64,000 nt of DNA. It comes from Isoetes taiwanensis. Lineage: Eukaryota > Streptophyta > Lycopodiopsida > Isoetales > Isoetaceae. Positions 22,681-35,028 of this stretch are shown piece after piece. Made by a program: the position numbers and the translations under genes. A model generated the notes under the pieces. The model worked only from the letters and a program-made list of their open reading frames with translations, ran no database searches and was not told the origin of the DNA. The stretch spans positions 11,217,045-11,281,044 of the forward strand of contig JAJEKV010000011.1 in NCBI GenBank assembly GCA_021234155.1, written 5' to 3'. The stretch's first letter is position 1. The number at the start of each line of letters is the position of its first letter.

Positions 22681-25600
22681 TTAGCCTAGAACGCCATCAA
22701 AGTCAAAATTACTCATAAGAGTGAAACGTTCACTTATCTCTTCTCTCTCTTTAAAAATATCTCTAAGATATGAATATAAGGTATGCGTAGGTACAACATC
22801 AAAGAGTTCACCAAGTGTTGATGCTGTAATATCATACTGGCGCCTAACTTGTTCATATGCTGAGCAGTTCAAGAATGTGTGCTCTTCATCTTCAATTGCT
22901 GGATCTAAGCAACTCGGACAAAACCGCTCATTGCGAGGTGTATTATTCCACCTTCCAGTCTCAATACGCAAATGATGAGACGACAATCTGATTTGAGAGA
23001 TAAACATACGTTTTTCTTCGCTAATACATGAGAGTAGATAAGACTGCTCTTTATACTCCGATAGATCATTTATCTCAGCAAGGTAAAACTTGGTTTTCAC
23101 GTCAGATTCATCACTTATTTGCCACAATTTGCGAATTGCTCGTGCAGCCACATAATCATGTATTTCTTCAAATTTTTGGGATACTGGCCAAGCATCATCA
23201 TCCAGCCATTTTCTTGCCCATCTCATAACATCAGCATACCACCCTTTTGTGCTATGCACAAGGGCCTGATATGGTAACCGATCTGTGCCCATGGCTTGGA
23301 CTCGATTCACATATGAGATGGTTCTGCATAATGCCTCTACTTCAAGAGGTAATAAACCCGTTTCAACCAGCAGCATGCAGTATGGAGTTTGCACCTTAAC
23401 TCCCAATTCAGCTATTAAAAATCTTTTTTGTATCTTCTCTATGTCTCTCCATCCCTTTAAAGACAAACCTAGCCCCCAAACTGGACTTCCATAAATGACA
23501 ACTGTTTTTACTTGTATCCCAAAAAGAAGTTTTCTTAATCGCCAATGCTCAAAATTGTTGACCTTACACTGATACATCATACTATAAAATGCCCTGAAAC
23601 CACCTGATACACGCTTTTGGGCTGCCAATGTCCACTTATAATTATTCGTCATTTCTACTCCCAAATATTTATACTTCGTTACTTGTTCAAGTCGAACATC
23701 ACCTGCATATAAGATTGTGCTATCCCTGCCTCCTAGCACCATTATCTTTGACTTTTCAGGATTGATCTTCATGCTTTTTTGTTCACAAAAGGCACATAAC
23801 ACATCAAGATGACGTTGTAACCCAGCTGCAGTCCTTGAAACTAATACAATGTTATCAGCAAAAATCAAGAGCTGCAAGACATACCTCCCCAATTGGGCTC
23901 CTGGCCCCCCAAGCCGCGCCATCCAGCTTTCTAGTTCATCTGTGAACAATCCAAAAAGAGTCGGAGAGCAAGGGCAACCTTGCTTTACTCCAATCGTATT
24001 CTGCACTTTTTCTGGTCCTGTAAATGGGAAGGATAGTTCTACTAGTACTCTGTCATACAAGCATGCAACTGCATGATAGAGTTCTTTTGGGATTTCAAGC
24101 ATTTCCAACCTGTGGGCAAGATCTGTTCTCTTAACTGTATCAAAGGCTTTTGTGAGATCTATAAAGGCAAGAAATCTTTTATTACCAGCACCCTTTGCAC
24201 CTTCAGACAAAACTCGCAGTGTAACTAAATGATCAAGAGTGGAATGGTCAGTTCTAAAACCTGCCTGGCAAACAGCATGAATATCTTTTTTGTCTGCCCA
24301 CGAAGATAATTTTCATTCAAGCATAGATGCACAACTTTGCAAACACATTACTCACCAAAATGGTCCGATAGTTTTGCACATCTTCTTTGTTACCAGCCTT
24401 ATGGATAGGTACGACCCTGTTTAAGCATCATGCATCAGGAAACCCATTTTTCAGTGCATCATTACATAGATCCGCAAGGAATTCATGCAGCTTAGATCCT
24501 CCGCATTTCAAGAGTTCTATGGACAACCCATTTGAGTCACATGCTCTGCCATTTGCCATGGTCTTAAGCGCATCAATCACATCTGTGCTAGTAAAAAGCA
24601 ACGAGTTTCTACGATGAAATGAAAAACCTTGTTCACTCGGAGTCTGATATAAGGCTTTCACCAATCCAAATAGATCATCTCTTTATATAGTGGCTGTCTC
24701 CATATGTTTTTTAAGCCTATTGAAAAATCTTTTTGGATCTATCTCCTGCCCTGTCATTACCATATCTTGGTGATTCCTTAACCATGCCCTTTTCTTTCTT
24801 TTCACTATGTTTCTGTAAACTTTCAATTCTTGCACCTCTTTAGTCTGCTTAAACTTCAACTTTGCTTCAAAACATTCTTTGTCAAACCGTTTACTACCTC
24901 GTTTTCTTCTCTCCTGTGGGTTTGAATAGCCAAAAACAGAGGATGCTGCATCCAGTATTAGACTTTGAATATGCATACTTCTGTCTAAGCTATCTTCCCA
25001 TGCTATGTTTTCTAGTTTATGAGTCAACACATCTTAATAATCTGAAGCTAATTTATAGTTCACTCTTAGTTTCGGCTGTGGCAAGACTGGTAGCGTCTCT
25101 TTGCTGCATTTCATATTCAAGCAAATGTGCAAAGGTGCATGATCTGAGTCTGGACTTCTGTCAAGCACCATGAATTCTGTCACAAGCTGTAAACTTTTTG
25201 GTTCACCAATTAGCAAATCCACGGTGCTAGAACCATTTGGCTGGTAGCATGTAAATCCTCTGAAGCTAGGATATCTTTCAAGACCATTGTAGATTATCAT
25301 ATCAAATGATTCACATAGTGTAAGAACATGCCTACCCATCTTATTTTGCATGGTGTCCATGGATGATCGTGGCCATGTGTTCTGTTCAGTCAGTTCATTT
25401 AGCCACAGTTCATTGCCTTCTCCTGACAACAATATGGCTGATTCTCCCGTTCAAATCACCTACTATGAAAGCTGGTCCTTTCTGTTTAAATGTTAATACA
25501 TCAGAGGCTAAATGAAGAAAAGGATCATCTGCACTTAAACCTTTATTTGTGTATATCGTTGCAGGTTGTGGATCTAATGGCGCAAAATATGCAACAGCCA

Positions 25601-25727
25601 TGTATATAGCAGTCCTGCTTGTGTGAATTTTCAGCCAAATATATTGCGCATATGCATCCTTCTTCTCTATTGTAACTGATTTTACAATGTTTTTCTTTGC
25701 ATAACAAGCTATCCCGCCCCATCCCCT
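22681..25727 (-). pseudogene. LINE A ORF2: endonuclease remainder, reverse transcriptase, C-terminal zinc motif
   Basis: Order on the minus strand: GWGGIACYAKK and FIVGDLNGRIS (endonuclease GDxN, about 25450), STVDLLI and SPDSDHAPL (endonuclease end, about 25130-25230), then RT: NRVVPIHKAGNKEDVQNYRTI (about 24400), FLAFIDLTKAFDTV (motif A, about 24150), GVKQGCPCSPTLFGLF (motif B, about 23970), LIFADNIVLVS (motif C, about 23850), YKYLGVEM, and a terminal CPSCLD...EDEEHTFLNC. Motif C has FADN where FADD is expected, so the second catalytic aspartate is Asn. The last 509 codons are open; upstream there are frameshifts (about 25030, 25420) and in-frame stops (about 24314 and 24425). Confidence 0.85.
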
Positions 25728-26361
25728 TGATATGGAAAACACAAAAGAACACAAATTCAGGTTAGTTACCTCAAAGAATTCGATCTCTTTAACCCTGCAT
25801 CATAATAAACTCGTTAGAGCAAAAGAGATTAAGAAGGTAGCTCACCACCCAACCGGGTCCTTCAGGAAACCGTTATCCTGAGCCTGGAAATCGTTATCCA
25901 GGGAACTGAGAAATTGTTATCTCAGCCTGATATGCACTCCAGAGGTAGGGTTTACGGATTAAAGCAAGGTTTATGAAAGCAACAGAGTTCAGGAGGCAAG
26001 AACAGAAATCTCGGCTGTGCAGTCAAGTCTGACCCACGACCACTCTTTTGGCGATATCTCACGAACCACAAAGAGTTAGCAGATGAGCGACCCCAATCTG
26101 GAAACTAGACTCTGAGAGCTTTCCAATGAGCCCTGGATCGCAATAATCTGAGTTATACTCGCTGAGATATGACGTTTTGAAGTTAGCCTTTTAGAAACTG
26201 CTATTTTTGGACTGGGATATTATCAAGGAGATTAGCTTGGCTTAATACAAGGATAATTATCTTAGGGTATCAAATAAAGATTAAGACTCCATAATAAGGT
26301 TATTTTGAGTGCATAACAATGGACCACACCCCCGAGCTACTAGGGAAAAACCATCATATCA
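25728..26361 (-). repeat. 3' LTR of the Ty3 chromovirus
   Basis: 634 bp, TG...CA ends, nearly identical to 31441-32073. Confidence 0.92.
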
Positions 26362-26378
26362 AGGTCCTCCCCTTTTAA
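26362..26378 (-). promoter_or_regulatory. Polypurine tract
   Basis: Minus strand AAAAGGGGAGGACCT lies against the 3' LTR, where plus-strand DNA synthesis is primed. Confidence 0.8.
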
Positions 26379-26624
26379 AGATGCTTGACCTCAAGCATTA
26401 GTGTTGGCAACCTCGGTTTGTCAGAGGACCATTTTACGCCTGGTAACCTCAATCGTTAGAGGACCATTTTACACCATACACTTATCAATCGTTAGATAAG
26501 TGATCTTAGTCATTAGGTATATAGGTAAGGTAAAGGTTAGGCTTTTTAAGCTTAAGGAATAAAGAAGGTATTAAAGTTTATCTCAAAAGAATTTCAATTA
26601 TAAGGTAAAGCAAGCAATGGACAA

Positions 26625-29600
26625 TTAACTGTTGTTAACTTGCTCTTCCTGGTGAAGAGAAGTTTCATAACTCTGTAAAATATCTGGATACTCAAGAAGC
26701 TGCTGTGCGCTGAACCAAACTGCATCACTGGCTGGGTGAAACTTAAACTTCACTAGATACCTGCGGTATGTTGACCTTCTTGTCTGATGATCCTGGTGAG
26801 CTAGTATTTTCTCTGGCTCTAAAATTTCTTCCTCCCCCTTAATAATTGGAGGATCAGAATTCTCCATTTGTTGCAAGACTTCAGGTGCAATTTCCTTGCC
26901 CTTATAAGGCTTAAGCAAAACCACATTAAAAACAGGATGCAAAGAAGTCCATTTCCCATATAAGCGCAATTTATAAGCATTTTCTCCAACTTTAGTTTCC
27001 ACTTGGAATGGTCCATAGTATCTTAAAGCCAATTTGAGATACTTAAGTCCCATTTTTCTCAATCTTTTCTTATGCAAATGTATCCACACCCAATCTCCAG
27101 GTTTAAACTCAACCTTTCTCATGCGCTTGCTTAATCTTGACTTTAAAGCCAGATGACTTCTTTGAATTCTTTCCTTTACCTGTTCAAGCATTGTAGACAT
27201 GTCCTGTGTCAATGCATCTGAGGCAGGAACTTGATTAGTAAGCTTTGCAATTGGGGTTTCCAAGGACCCACGGTAAACAATCTCAAAAGGGGTTTTACGT
27301 ATGGCTGAATGCACAGTATTATTATAAGCAAATTCCAACAAATAAAGATAATCTTCCCACTGTGTCTTCCGATCGGCCACATATGCTCTCAGCATATCCT
27401 CAATAGTCCTATTCACAACTTCTGATTGACCATCTGTCTGAGGATGGTAAGCAGTAGAGAACTTGAGAGTGGTTCCCAAATTCTTCATCAATGCTGACCA
27501 GAATTTACTACAAAACAGTTTATCTCTATCAGAAATAATAACATTAGGAAGTCCATGCAACCTAAATATCTCTTTAAGAAATATCTTAGCAGCTTGTGGA
27601 GCTGTCATTGTTGCTCTACAAGGAATGAAATGTGCTTGCTTAGAAAGTCTATCAACAACTGTCCAAATTTGATTATTCTTCTGAGGGGAAGTAGGCAAGC
27701 CCTGTATAAAATCCATAGTAATATGCTTCCATGGTTCCAATGGTATGGGCAATGGCTGAGGCACTTTTGCAGATTTACCTGTGGATGACTTAACCTGTTG
27801 ACAAACTGTACATTGCTCTACAAACTTTCGAACATCTCTATCCAACTTAGGCCAAAAGAATCTTCTTTTTATATTGGCTTGTGTAGCTTGCACCCCTCTA
27901 TGTCCACTATAGGGAGGCTCATGAGATTCTTGAAGCATCTGCTGCCTAAATCCCTGAGTCACACATAGGCGATGCTTATAATAAAGGAAGCCACCTACCA
28001 ACTGATAATCAGGAAATTGATAGTTATCTCCATGCATAAGAGCTGCATAAGGTGCTCTAAAAGTATTATCGGCAACATACTGCTCCTTCATTGGATCCAA
28101 ATCATTTTCATGACGAGCAATGGAGATTGCATTCACAAAGGCTCTACTAAGAGCATCGGCTACTCTGTTCTCCTTTAGGGCCTATATTCAGTTTGAATAC
28201 CTTCAAAGTCTTTAATTGTATCAATTAACTTTAAGCGCCGAAAGCATTTATGATATCCCGGGTCTCAATATATTTCAAACTTTCTTTGATCAAACACGGC
28301 AATGAACTTTGTGCCCATAAGATAATGTCTAAGTTTAACGCATGCACTAGAGCAATAAGCTCTTTTTCATAAACACCTTTGTACTTCCTTTTCGTTATCC
28401 TTCAACATTCTATCGACATAAGCAATAGGATGACCATCTTGCACATAAGCCAAAGCACCTATGGCATCTCCACTTGCATCGAACATACAACAAAAAGGTT
28501 TATTCCAATCGAGGCAAAGCTAGAACTGGCTCACTAGCCATTATGGCCTTCAAATCTTGAAAAGCTTTTTCTGCTTGTTCATCCCAAACAAATGTAACAT
28601 TTTTCCTCAAGAACCTATTTAATGGCAACGTAATTCTTGCAAAGTGTTCTACAAATCTTCTGTAATAACTACACAACTGTACAAAGGATCTTAAGCCTTT
28701 AAGATTAGTTGGTCTAGGCCACTGGAGAACTGCTTTGACCTTTTCAGGATCCATCCGAATACCATCCTTGGAAATTACATGTCCAAGATAAACCACTTCA
28801 TTCATGAAAAACCTGCTTTTGGATTCATTAACATACAAGTGATTTTCTCTCAATAATTCAAACACTGCTTGTAAATGCTGCTTATGCTCTTCAATATTCA
28901 TGCTATACACGAGAATATCATCAAAGAACACAACCACACATTTCCCTATTAGAGGTGCCAATATTCTCTGCATGAGTCTGCAAAAAGTAGCAGGAGCATT
29001 AGTCAATCCAAATGGCATAACACGAAATTCATAATGCCCAAAGGTAGTGCGAAATGCAGTTTTTCTTTGATATCCTCTCGTTGGCACCCTTATTTGATGG
29101 TATCCTCGATTTTAAATCAATCTTATTGAAAACACAAGCTCCTCTTAACTCATCAAAAAAGATCATCACTTTCTGGTCTTTGGGAATTTATCTTTCACAG
29201 TGAGTTTGTTGAGAGCTCTATAGTCTACACACATTCTGTATCCCTTATCTTTCTTCTTAATAAGAATTACTGGAGCTCCGAAAGGTGAACAACTAGGTTG
29301 AATAAGTTGCCTATCCAACATCTCATTGATTTGTCTTTCGAGTTCTTCTTTTTCAAAGTGACTTACTCTGTAAGGAGCTCTGCTTGGAGGCTTGGCATCA
29401 GGTACCAAATTAATTGCATGATCTTCTGGTCGTGCAGGAGGAAGATCTAATGTCTCTTCATCTTTAAAAATATTATCATACTGTCTTAGAAAATTATATA
29501 ATTCAGAAGGCACATCATTTGGAGGCGGTGACTCTCTCAAATAAACAAAGTAAGCTTGAACAGCTGATTTCATTGATTTCTTTATCTCAGTGTGAGATAA

Positions 29601-29866
29601 TAAAGGAGTACATCGTTCAAGTACATTGGCATGAATTTTAATTGACTTCCCATCAACAAAGATAGTCATGCACTTATTCCTGTAATCTGGTATTGCTCCA
29701 TACTGAATCCTCCATCCCATGCCAAGTATGATATCCACTGAACCCAAAGGAGCTACCATCATAGCTCTTGTCTCTTTGTACTTTCCTATCTGGATTGGTG
29801 CACAGACAAATTTATGACAAGATTCATGTGATCCATTCATTCCCCGTACTAATCGCGGTAAAGATT
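26625..29866 (-). pseudogene. Ty3 pol: protease end, RT, RNase H, integrase, chromodomain
   Basis: Pieces in order: an aspartic-protease end and linker (29166-29840), RT start YRMCVDYRALNKLTVKDKFP (about 29180-29240), RT core MPFGLTNAPATF and VVFFDDILVYS (YxDD as FFDD, about 28930), RNase H (about 28200-28500, fragmentary), and integrase (26625-28136, 503 codons open) with an HHCC zinc site ending CTVCQQVK, the core aspartates (MDFIQGLP, ISDRDKLF), the catalytic Glu region HPQTDGQSE, and a chromodomain-like PEKILAHQ...YLVKFKFHPASDAVW tail. Breaks at about 29090-29166 and 28140-28500 prevent a continuous frame; several sit where CTG would be expected. Confidence 0.88.
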
Positions 29867-29889
29867 AGGTAAATCGAACATAGGAAGCT

Positions 29890-31400
29890 TCAACTTCTCC
29901 ACCAACTGCTAGAAACGAAATCATGTGTGGAACCATCGTCAAGAAGTATAACAGCTTCCCTGTTCAAAACATAACCATTCACCTTGAACAACCAAAAGCT
30001 CTGAACTATTGGAGTTCCACTGCTAAGATGCTGCATATAGGAAATTTGCAATTTCCCCTTTTCTTCAGCTGTCTTCTTAGCTCGTTCCTCACTGGCTTTA
30101 GAACATTCTGGTTGTTCATCAACAAAAGCAACATGTGCCCTTGGATTTGGTTTAGAAGGAGTACTCTTAATTGCAGCTTCGTGATTAGATTGCTCTCTTG
30201 ACCTGTCAACCTGTGGGCATTGAGATTTAAAATGAGGTCCTCCACAAATAAAGCAACCTTGTTGAGGCCCTTCTGACTTCACATTCTTCTCGTCAGGTTT
30301 CCATGGTCTTCTAGGGGTTCTGCTTCTTTGTTGACCTGATCTATCATTTTTCTTCCAATTCGATTTTCCCCTTTTTCCAAACTTACGCTCCCTGTCATCA
30401 GGCTTGAATCTCTTCCGAAATGATTTACTTTCTTCATCCCTGGATGCATACAAACTATCCCATATATTGTACTTGCGAAGCTTAGGATTTAATCTTCGCT
30501 CTGCTGCATTGGCCTTGCGAACTGCTTCCTCCAGATCTGCAGGTTCTACAAAATCCAACTCTGCAAAGATGTCTTCTTTCAAGCCACTAATATACTTTCG
30601 AAGCAACTCTTTCTCATCCACAGTCTGAACTCCCAGGTTAGTGACTTGTGATGCCAAGAAATTGAACTTCGTAGTGTACTTGCTTACAGTCTCTTGGTCA
30701 GATTGCTTCAAAATATCCCATTCTCTCCTAAGCACCTGATGATAGTTAGAAGGTAAATACTTGGCTTCAAAAGCTCGCCCAAAAGGGACCAAGTGTCTAT
30801 CCTCTACGCCATAGTTCTTCTTCCATGCCACCAATTTCGAAGCTTCCTCATCCAACCATACATCCATGGCATGCATCTTTCCCTGCTCATCGCATTAACT
30901 TCGCTCAAAGTGCCTTTCAAAGATGCTAAGAAAACCGGTGACCTTGGAAGGTTTCACATTCACACCTCCCTTAAAGAAAGGCAAATCCGCCTTCTCCAAC
31001 CACTTTGCCAAACCTAGGGTACCTCTCTGCAAAGATCTTGCACAAGAGTTACTGTGTAATGCTTCTTCCACGGGCGGCAAGGCGGCTGCCTCGATAAGGC
31101 TCGGTGAGGGCAAGGGAGGCATCTGCAGATTCGCCCCGCAACATGATTCCAAGAAGCTATAGCCCTGTTTTTCTTGAAGATGGAATAGGGTAACCAAGGC
31201 CTTCAAAGAAGAGTTGCCGATCTGGATAGATTCAATTTGGACCAATCGGCATCGCAACCCTAGTTGCCGTGCTACTCCAGCAACTCGCTGCAATGGTATT
31301 CCAAAAAGAGAGCATGATCAAAGGGCTCTGAGGTATCATGAAGTGGCAGCTGCTGCTGGCTCAGATTGGCATACTGGGCATCAAAGTTTGGGTTTCCCAT
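29890..31400 (-). pseudogene. Ty3 gag-protease, copy 1, frameshifted
   Basis: Same protein as the open copy at 54335-55834, but broken near 30780-30860 and 30890-31270. It retains the gag core (EWDILKQSDQETVSKYTTKF), the CX2CX3HX4C zinc knuckle (CFICGGPHFKSQC, about 30225-30260) and the protease start LLDDGSTHDF. Differences from the second copy cluster at CTG/CAG. Confidence 0.85.
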
Positions 31401-31424
31401 ACTCACAGCTGTGGCAGAATCACT

Positions 31425-31440
31425 TGGCTCTGATACCAAT
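31425..31440 (-). promoter_or_regulatory. Primer binding site, initiator-Met tRNA
   Basis: Minus strand reads ATTGGTATCAGAGCCA directly after the 5' LTR; TGGTATCAGAGC is complementary to the 3' end of plant initiator-Met tRNA, the usual primer of plant Ty3 elements. Confidence 0.9.
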
Positions 31441-32073
31441 TGATATGGAAAACACAAAAGAACACAAATTCAGGTTAGTTACCTCAAAGAATTCGATCTC
31501 TTTAACCCTGCATCATAATAAACTCGTTAGAGCAAAAGAGATTAAGAAGGTAGCTCACCACCCAACGGGTCCTTCAGAAACCGATTATCCCGAGCTGGAA
31601 ATCGTTATCCAGGGGAACTGAGAAATTGTTATCTCAGCCTGATATGCACTCCAGAGGTAGGGTTTACGGATTAAAGCAAGGTTTATGAAAGCAACAGAGT
31701 TCAGGAGGCAAGAACAGAAATCTCGGCTGTGCAGTCAAGTCTGACCCACGACCACTCTTTTGGCGATATCTCACGAACCACAAAGAGTTAGCAGATGAGC
31801 GATCCCAATCTGGAAACTAGACTCTGAGAGCTTTCCAATGAGCCCTGGATCGCAATAATCTGAGTTATACTCGCTGAGATATGACGTTTTGAAGTTAGCC
31901 TTTTAGAAACTGCTATTTTTGGACTGGGATATTATCAAGGAGATTAGCTTGGCTTAATACAAGGATAATTATCTTAGGGTATCAAATAAAGATTAAGACT
32001 CCATAATAAGGTTATTTTGAGTGCATAACAATGGACCACACCCCCGAGCTACTAGGGAAAAACCATCATATCA
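31441..32073 (-). repeat. 5' LTR of the Ty3 chromovirus
   Basis: 633 bp, TG...CA ends, next to the PBS on its 3' side (minus orientation). A third copy of this LTR is at 55875-56507. Confidence 0.92.
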
Positions 32074-32078
32074 CCCCT

Positions 32079-32276
32079 TCTACTGTTTCCTATGAAATTC
32101 CAGGCAGAATCTATAACTTCAAAACCAGGAATTGTCAACAATCTGCTTGTTTCTGATTCGCATGTTTCCAGAAAAACCAAAATGTCATAGTTTTGAAACA
32201 AAACATCATTACTGATGATGGTATTTTCACTTAGTCCATGCACATTCCAAATTAAAAGCCTGGAGGCATCGCTTCC
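32079..32276 (-). pseudogene. LINE A endonuclease, N-terminal piece
   Basis: Reads WNVHGLSENTIISNDVLFQN and then DILVFLETCES, matching the start of an AP-type endonuclease (N and E catalytic positions: WNVHGL, LxET). It is cut at 32078 by the Ty3 insertion; the frame resumes at 25727 in the same phase with GWGGIACYAKK. Confidence 0.8.
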
Positions 32277-33056
32277 TTATGCCCTGTTGTGAACAACCAA
32301 TCTATCATTAACAATGTACGCATTTTTTCCTTCGCCTCTAAGTCTTTTCACTTCAGCTAAGAGTTGCTTTCTCTCTTTTTGTTGCTGCACGGTTAGATCG
32401 TCATTTAGCCGAAGCTTCTGCCAATGGCTTCTGTGCTGCGCAACTCTTGTCGATGCTTCTATTGAGACAAATTTCAGCAATACTAACCTGTTTCTGCCAG
32501 CTTCCTTTCTGCCAATTCTCCTGCAAAACATCACCCTTGGATCTGCCAAATGCATGCATTCTCTAAAAACGATATCAACTATGTCAGTAATGTTCTCACC
32601 TTCTTCTTCTTTCAAACCTGCAATAAGTAAGTTTTTCGCTCTCACATTCCTTTCCTCCTGTTCAGAAATTCTCTCTTGTCCTTGTGCAAATAAAGATGTG
32701 ACTCTGTTTTCTAATTTAGCGATAATTTGTTCTACTATTTGCTCTTGATCGGAATCAGATTCAGATTGGGACTCTTCTTCCAAAGTTTCTTTTACTTCAG
32801 TTATTCTAGATTTCAACTCTTTTATATCACTCTTGATTGCCTGCAGTTCTTCTTTCACAGCCTTCATCTCTCCCTTGACATTTCGTAGCTCTTCCCTAGT
32901 TGCTTTCAATTCATCTGTAATGAATTTGATTTCATCTCTTGAAGCTTTCAATTCGCAGGTTAGGCCACGAAGTAACTGGAGCAGCTCCTCATCTTCTGGA
33001 GTCCGAGCCCCTTCCGATGTTGTTTCTCCCTTTCGGGAAGTCCTCTTCAAGGACAT
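32277..33056 (-). CDS. LINE ORF1 protein (coiled coil, nucleic-acid-binding type)
   Basis: 259 codons, intact. Residues about 25-110 form a heptad-rich, highly charged coiled coil (ELKATREELRNVKGEMKAVK), followed by an acidic SESDSDQ stretch and, from about residue 140, a globular part with RAKNLLIAGLKEEEGENIT, ADPRVMFCRRIG and RLVLLKF, the layout of L1-type ORF1 proteins that coat the LINE RNA as chaperones. It lies 5' of the endonuclease frame on the same strand, with only a stop between. The second copy at 56715-57490 has frameshifts. Confidence 0.8.
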   Translation of the reverse strand: MSLKRTSRKGETTSEGARTPEDEELLQLLRGLTCELKASRDEIKFITDELKATREELRNVKGEMKAVKEELQAIKSDIKELKSRITEVKETLEEESQSESDSDQEQIVEQIIAKLENRVTSLFAQGQERISEQEERNVRAKNLLIAGLKEEEGENITDIVDIVFRECMHLADPRVMFCRRIGRKEAGRNRLVLLKFVSIEASTRVAQHRSHWQKLRLNDDLTVQQQKERKQLLAEVKRLRGEGKNAYIVNDRLVVHNRA

Positions 33057-33098
33057 CGAAAAGCCAGAAAAGCAAGATACATAAGATAAGGAAAGATT

Positions 33099-33141
33099 AA
33101 ATTCTGAGTTTTTGCTTACTTTAGTTTGTCCAGAATTTCAT
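33099..33141. repeat. 43 bp target-site duplication of LINE A, 5' side
   Basis: Partner of 22538-22580. The sequence is also present at about 57532-57574 in the second copy of the duplicated block. Confidence 0.75.
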
Positions 33142-34795
33142 TCTGTTACATCAGACAAGGAAACATTAAGATTACAAGAATACACAAATTAATTTTATAA
33201 AAGGCTTGGAGCCATTAAGGCCTGGTTACAAAGATAAGGCACAATGGCCTCGATTTACACAGGCACGATGGCCTGAATTCATATGGGCACTAGGTCGAAT
33301 GTTTCATAAGGCATTAAGGCCTGATTTAGAAAGGCCTAAGGCCTGGATTTACACAACAAATAAACAAAAAGGGCCCAAAGCGGTGATTGCCAAAAAAAGG
33401 GAAAAAACATGCAAACTATTTCGGGCTTTTTGTTGAAGTTTTGTCCACCTAACAAGGAAAACACTCCCACATGCCTTAGTAAAGACCTTGGTTGAATTCA
33501 AAAGTTAGAAAATGATCAACGAGAAAATAAGAGGCTAAATTATCTTCTTCTTCTTCCTCATTATCATCGACCAAAGAGGATTGGCTTCAAAATAGTCGAC
33601 ATCTAAATCTTCTTCACGACCTTCTTCTTTGCTAAGTTCCCTCAAAGGGCTTTTGGGAATCTAGAAGTTCATGGGGTTTCGACTCATATAAATCCATGTT
33701 ATCCGAAGGGCGATTGAGCTATCATCAAGAAGAATCGGTATACAACCGTTTCACTTGTCATTAGTTTCTTCTTCTACAACATCCGCTTCAACAACCAATT
33801 CATGATGGGCTTAAAAGTTTACGCAATGGTATGGTGATCGATTCTGCTTTGTCCCTTTTGGCAGACATGCAATTCTTTGGCCCAATTCTTCCATAGATCC
33901 GCTTCGGTAGAATGCTTCTAAGCATTTTTGAATGCAAGCAAAATTGGACCAGAAGAGTCCCCCCTTACGAGTTCATAAAGGCTAGTGAGCATTTAATTTT
34001 GTAGGCCCAAATGTTTTCCGTGCAATGGTATCTTTAGGTGGTATGATTAAGATATTGTTAGTGTGTCCATTTTTGTTAATGTGTCCATTTTTGTGAAGCA
34101 GAGGTATCTTGCTAAATTTTAATATATTTGAGAGGCATTTTGGTAATTTCGTTAATAATTGGGCATTTAGGTAAATATGCTATAAAAAAATGGTATTTTG
34201 TTGACCAAGGGCATTTAAGAAAATGTTTGAAATACAAAGGTTATTTTGGTAAAATTTGCAAAATATTTTGTAAAAGCTTTATATATTACTGGAAATAGTT
34301 ACAAAAAAACATTTTTTCCTTAGGGAAGTATAACCCTTTCTACTTGATTCCAAAAATTTGGAGGCTACCTACCTCCAAATTCTAAGGAACCCCTCTTCAC
34401 CATGCCACAGTTTTGACAAACCAGGCCGATCGAGGGTTTGCAAACCCACTTATGTTGGCCGACCTTAGGGTTCGGTGAGATGCTCGTAAGCAACCCACCC
34501 TTCTGCTTCTTCATTCTTCTTCGAAGTGGAAGCCATAGTTAGTGGCCATGGTCATACAACCATTTCATACCCCCACCCCACTCATGTTTAGGTTATGCAT
34601 GTGGGATAATGTTTTTGTTATTGGTTTCTTAAATGAGAATTTTTATATTTTTGTGGGATAATTAGCAAAGATGAAAAATGACGTAATTTTGTGATGTAAA
34701 TTTTGTGAATGTGGAATATAGTGATGAAAACCCTAAACCTAAGAAAACTTGCATCACCTTTCTGAAACACTTTACTATTATGCCAAAAGAACAAC
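33142..34795. other. Intergenic DNA with AGGCCT repeats and a disrupted acidic ORF
   Basis: 33205-33350 has repeated AAGGCCT/GGCCTG words. A minus-strand acidic reading frame at about 33560-33800 matches the intact one at 57968-58237 but is broken. 34000-34330 is AT-rich with repeated GGCATTT and GGTATTTT phrases. The same sequence recurs at 57575-59231. Confidence 0.5.
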
Positions 34796-35028
34796 TTGGC
34801 ACTTGGCGGGTGCGACTTTTTTTAAGTTTTTTCGAACAATGTTTTCGTGTTTTTTTGTAAGGAATATTCGTGTATTCCTTTTAATCCATAATCTAATATG
34901 GAGATAATTGAGTAAATAAAATTGGCAGGAATTTTCATTTTTATATAATATCTTGAACACTTTACACCAAAAATTTAATGGTGCCTGCTACGTTTCTAGA
35001 TATACAATAACAATTACTTTTGAAGAAT

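Larger units (their letters stand above)
25728..32073 (-). mobile_element. Ty3/gypsy chromovirus LTR retrotransposon, inserted in LINE A
   Basis: Two near-identical 634/633 bp LTRs starting TGATATGG and ending CATATCA, flanked by a CCCCT target duplication (25723-25727 and 32074-32078). On the minus strand: 5' LTR, PBS matching the 3' end of initiator-Met tRNA, gag, protease, RT/RNase H, integrase, a chromodomain-like C-terminus, a polypurine tract and the 3' LTR. LTR similarity suggests recent insertion. gag and pol show several frameshifts, many at CTG/CAG sites and possibly sequence errors. Confidence 0.93.
22581..33098 (-). mobile_element. LINE (family A), near full length, split by a Ty3 element
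   Basis: Minus-strand non-LTR retrotransposon: 5' UTR of about 42 bp, ORF1 (32277-33056), ORF2 with endonuclease and reverse transcriptase (32276 down to 22681, interrupted at 32078/25728), short 3' UTR and an (AAATT)n-like tail (22581-22625). Without the Ty3 insertion it is about 4.2 kb. A 43 bp direct repeat with two mismatches (22538-22580 and 33099-33141) flanks it and is best read as the target duplication. ORF2 resembles the family B copies, so both belong to one clade with simple-repeat 3' tails; I do not assign a named clade. Confidence 0.85.

Noticed and set aside
25728-26361. LTR as a solo LTR or unrelated repeat
   Set aside because: A matching LTR at 31441-32073, PBS, PPT and shared 5 bp target duplication show one complete element.
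32314-32748. Plus-strand 144-codon ORF
   Set aside because: Antisense shadow of LINE ORF1; rich in Ser/Phe/Cys as expected from reading a Glu/Lys-rich coiled coil backwards.
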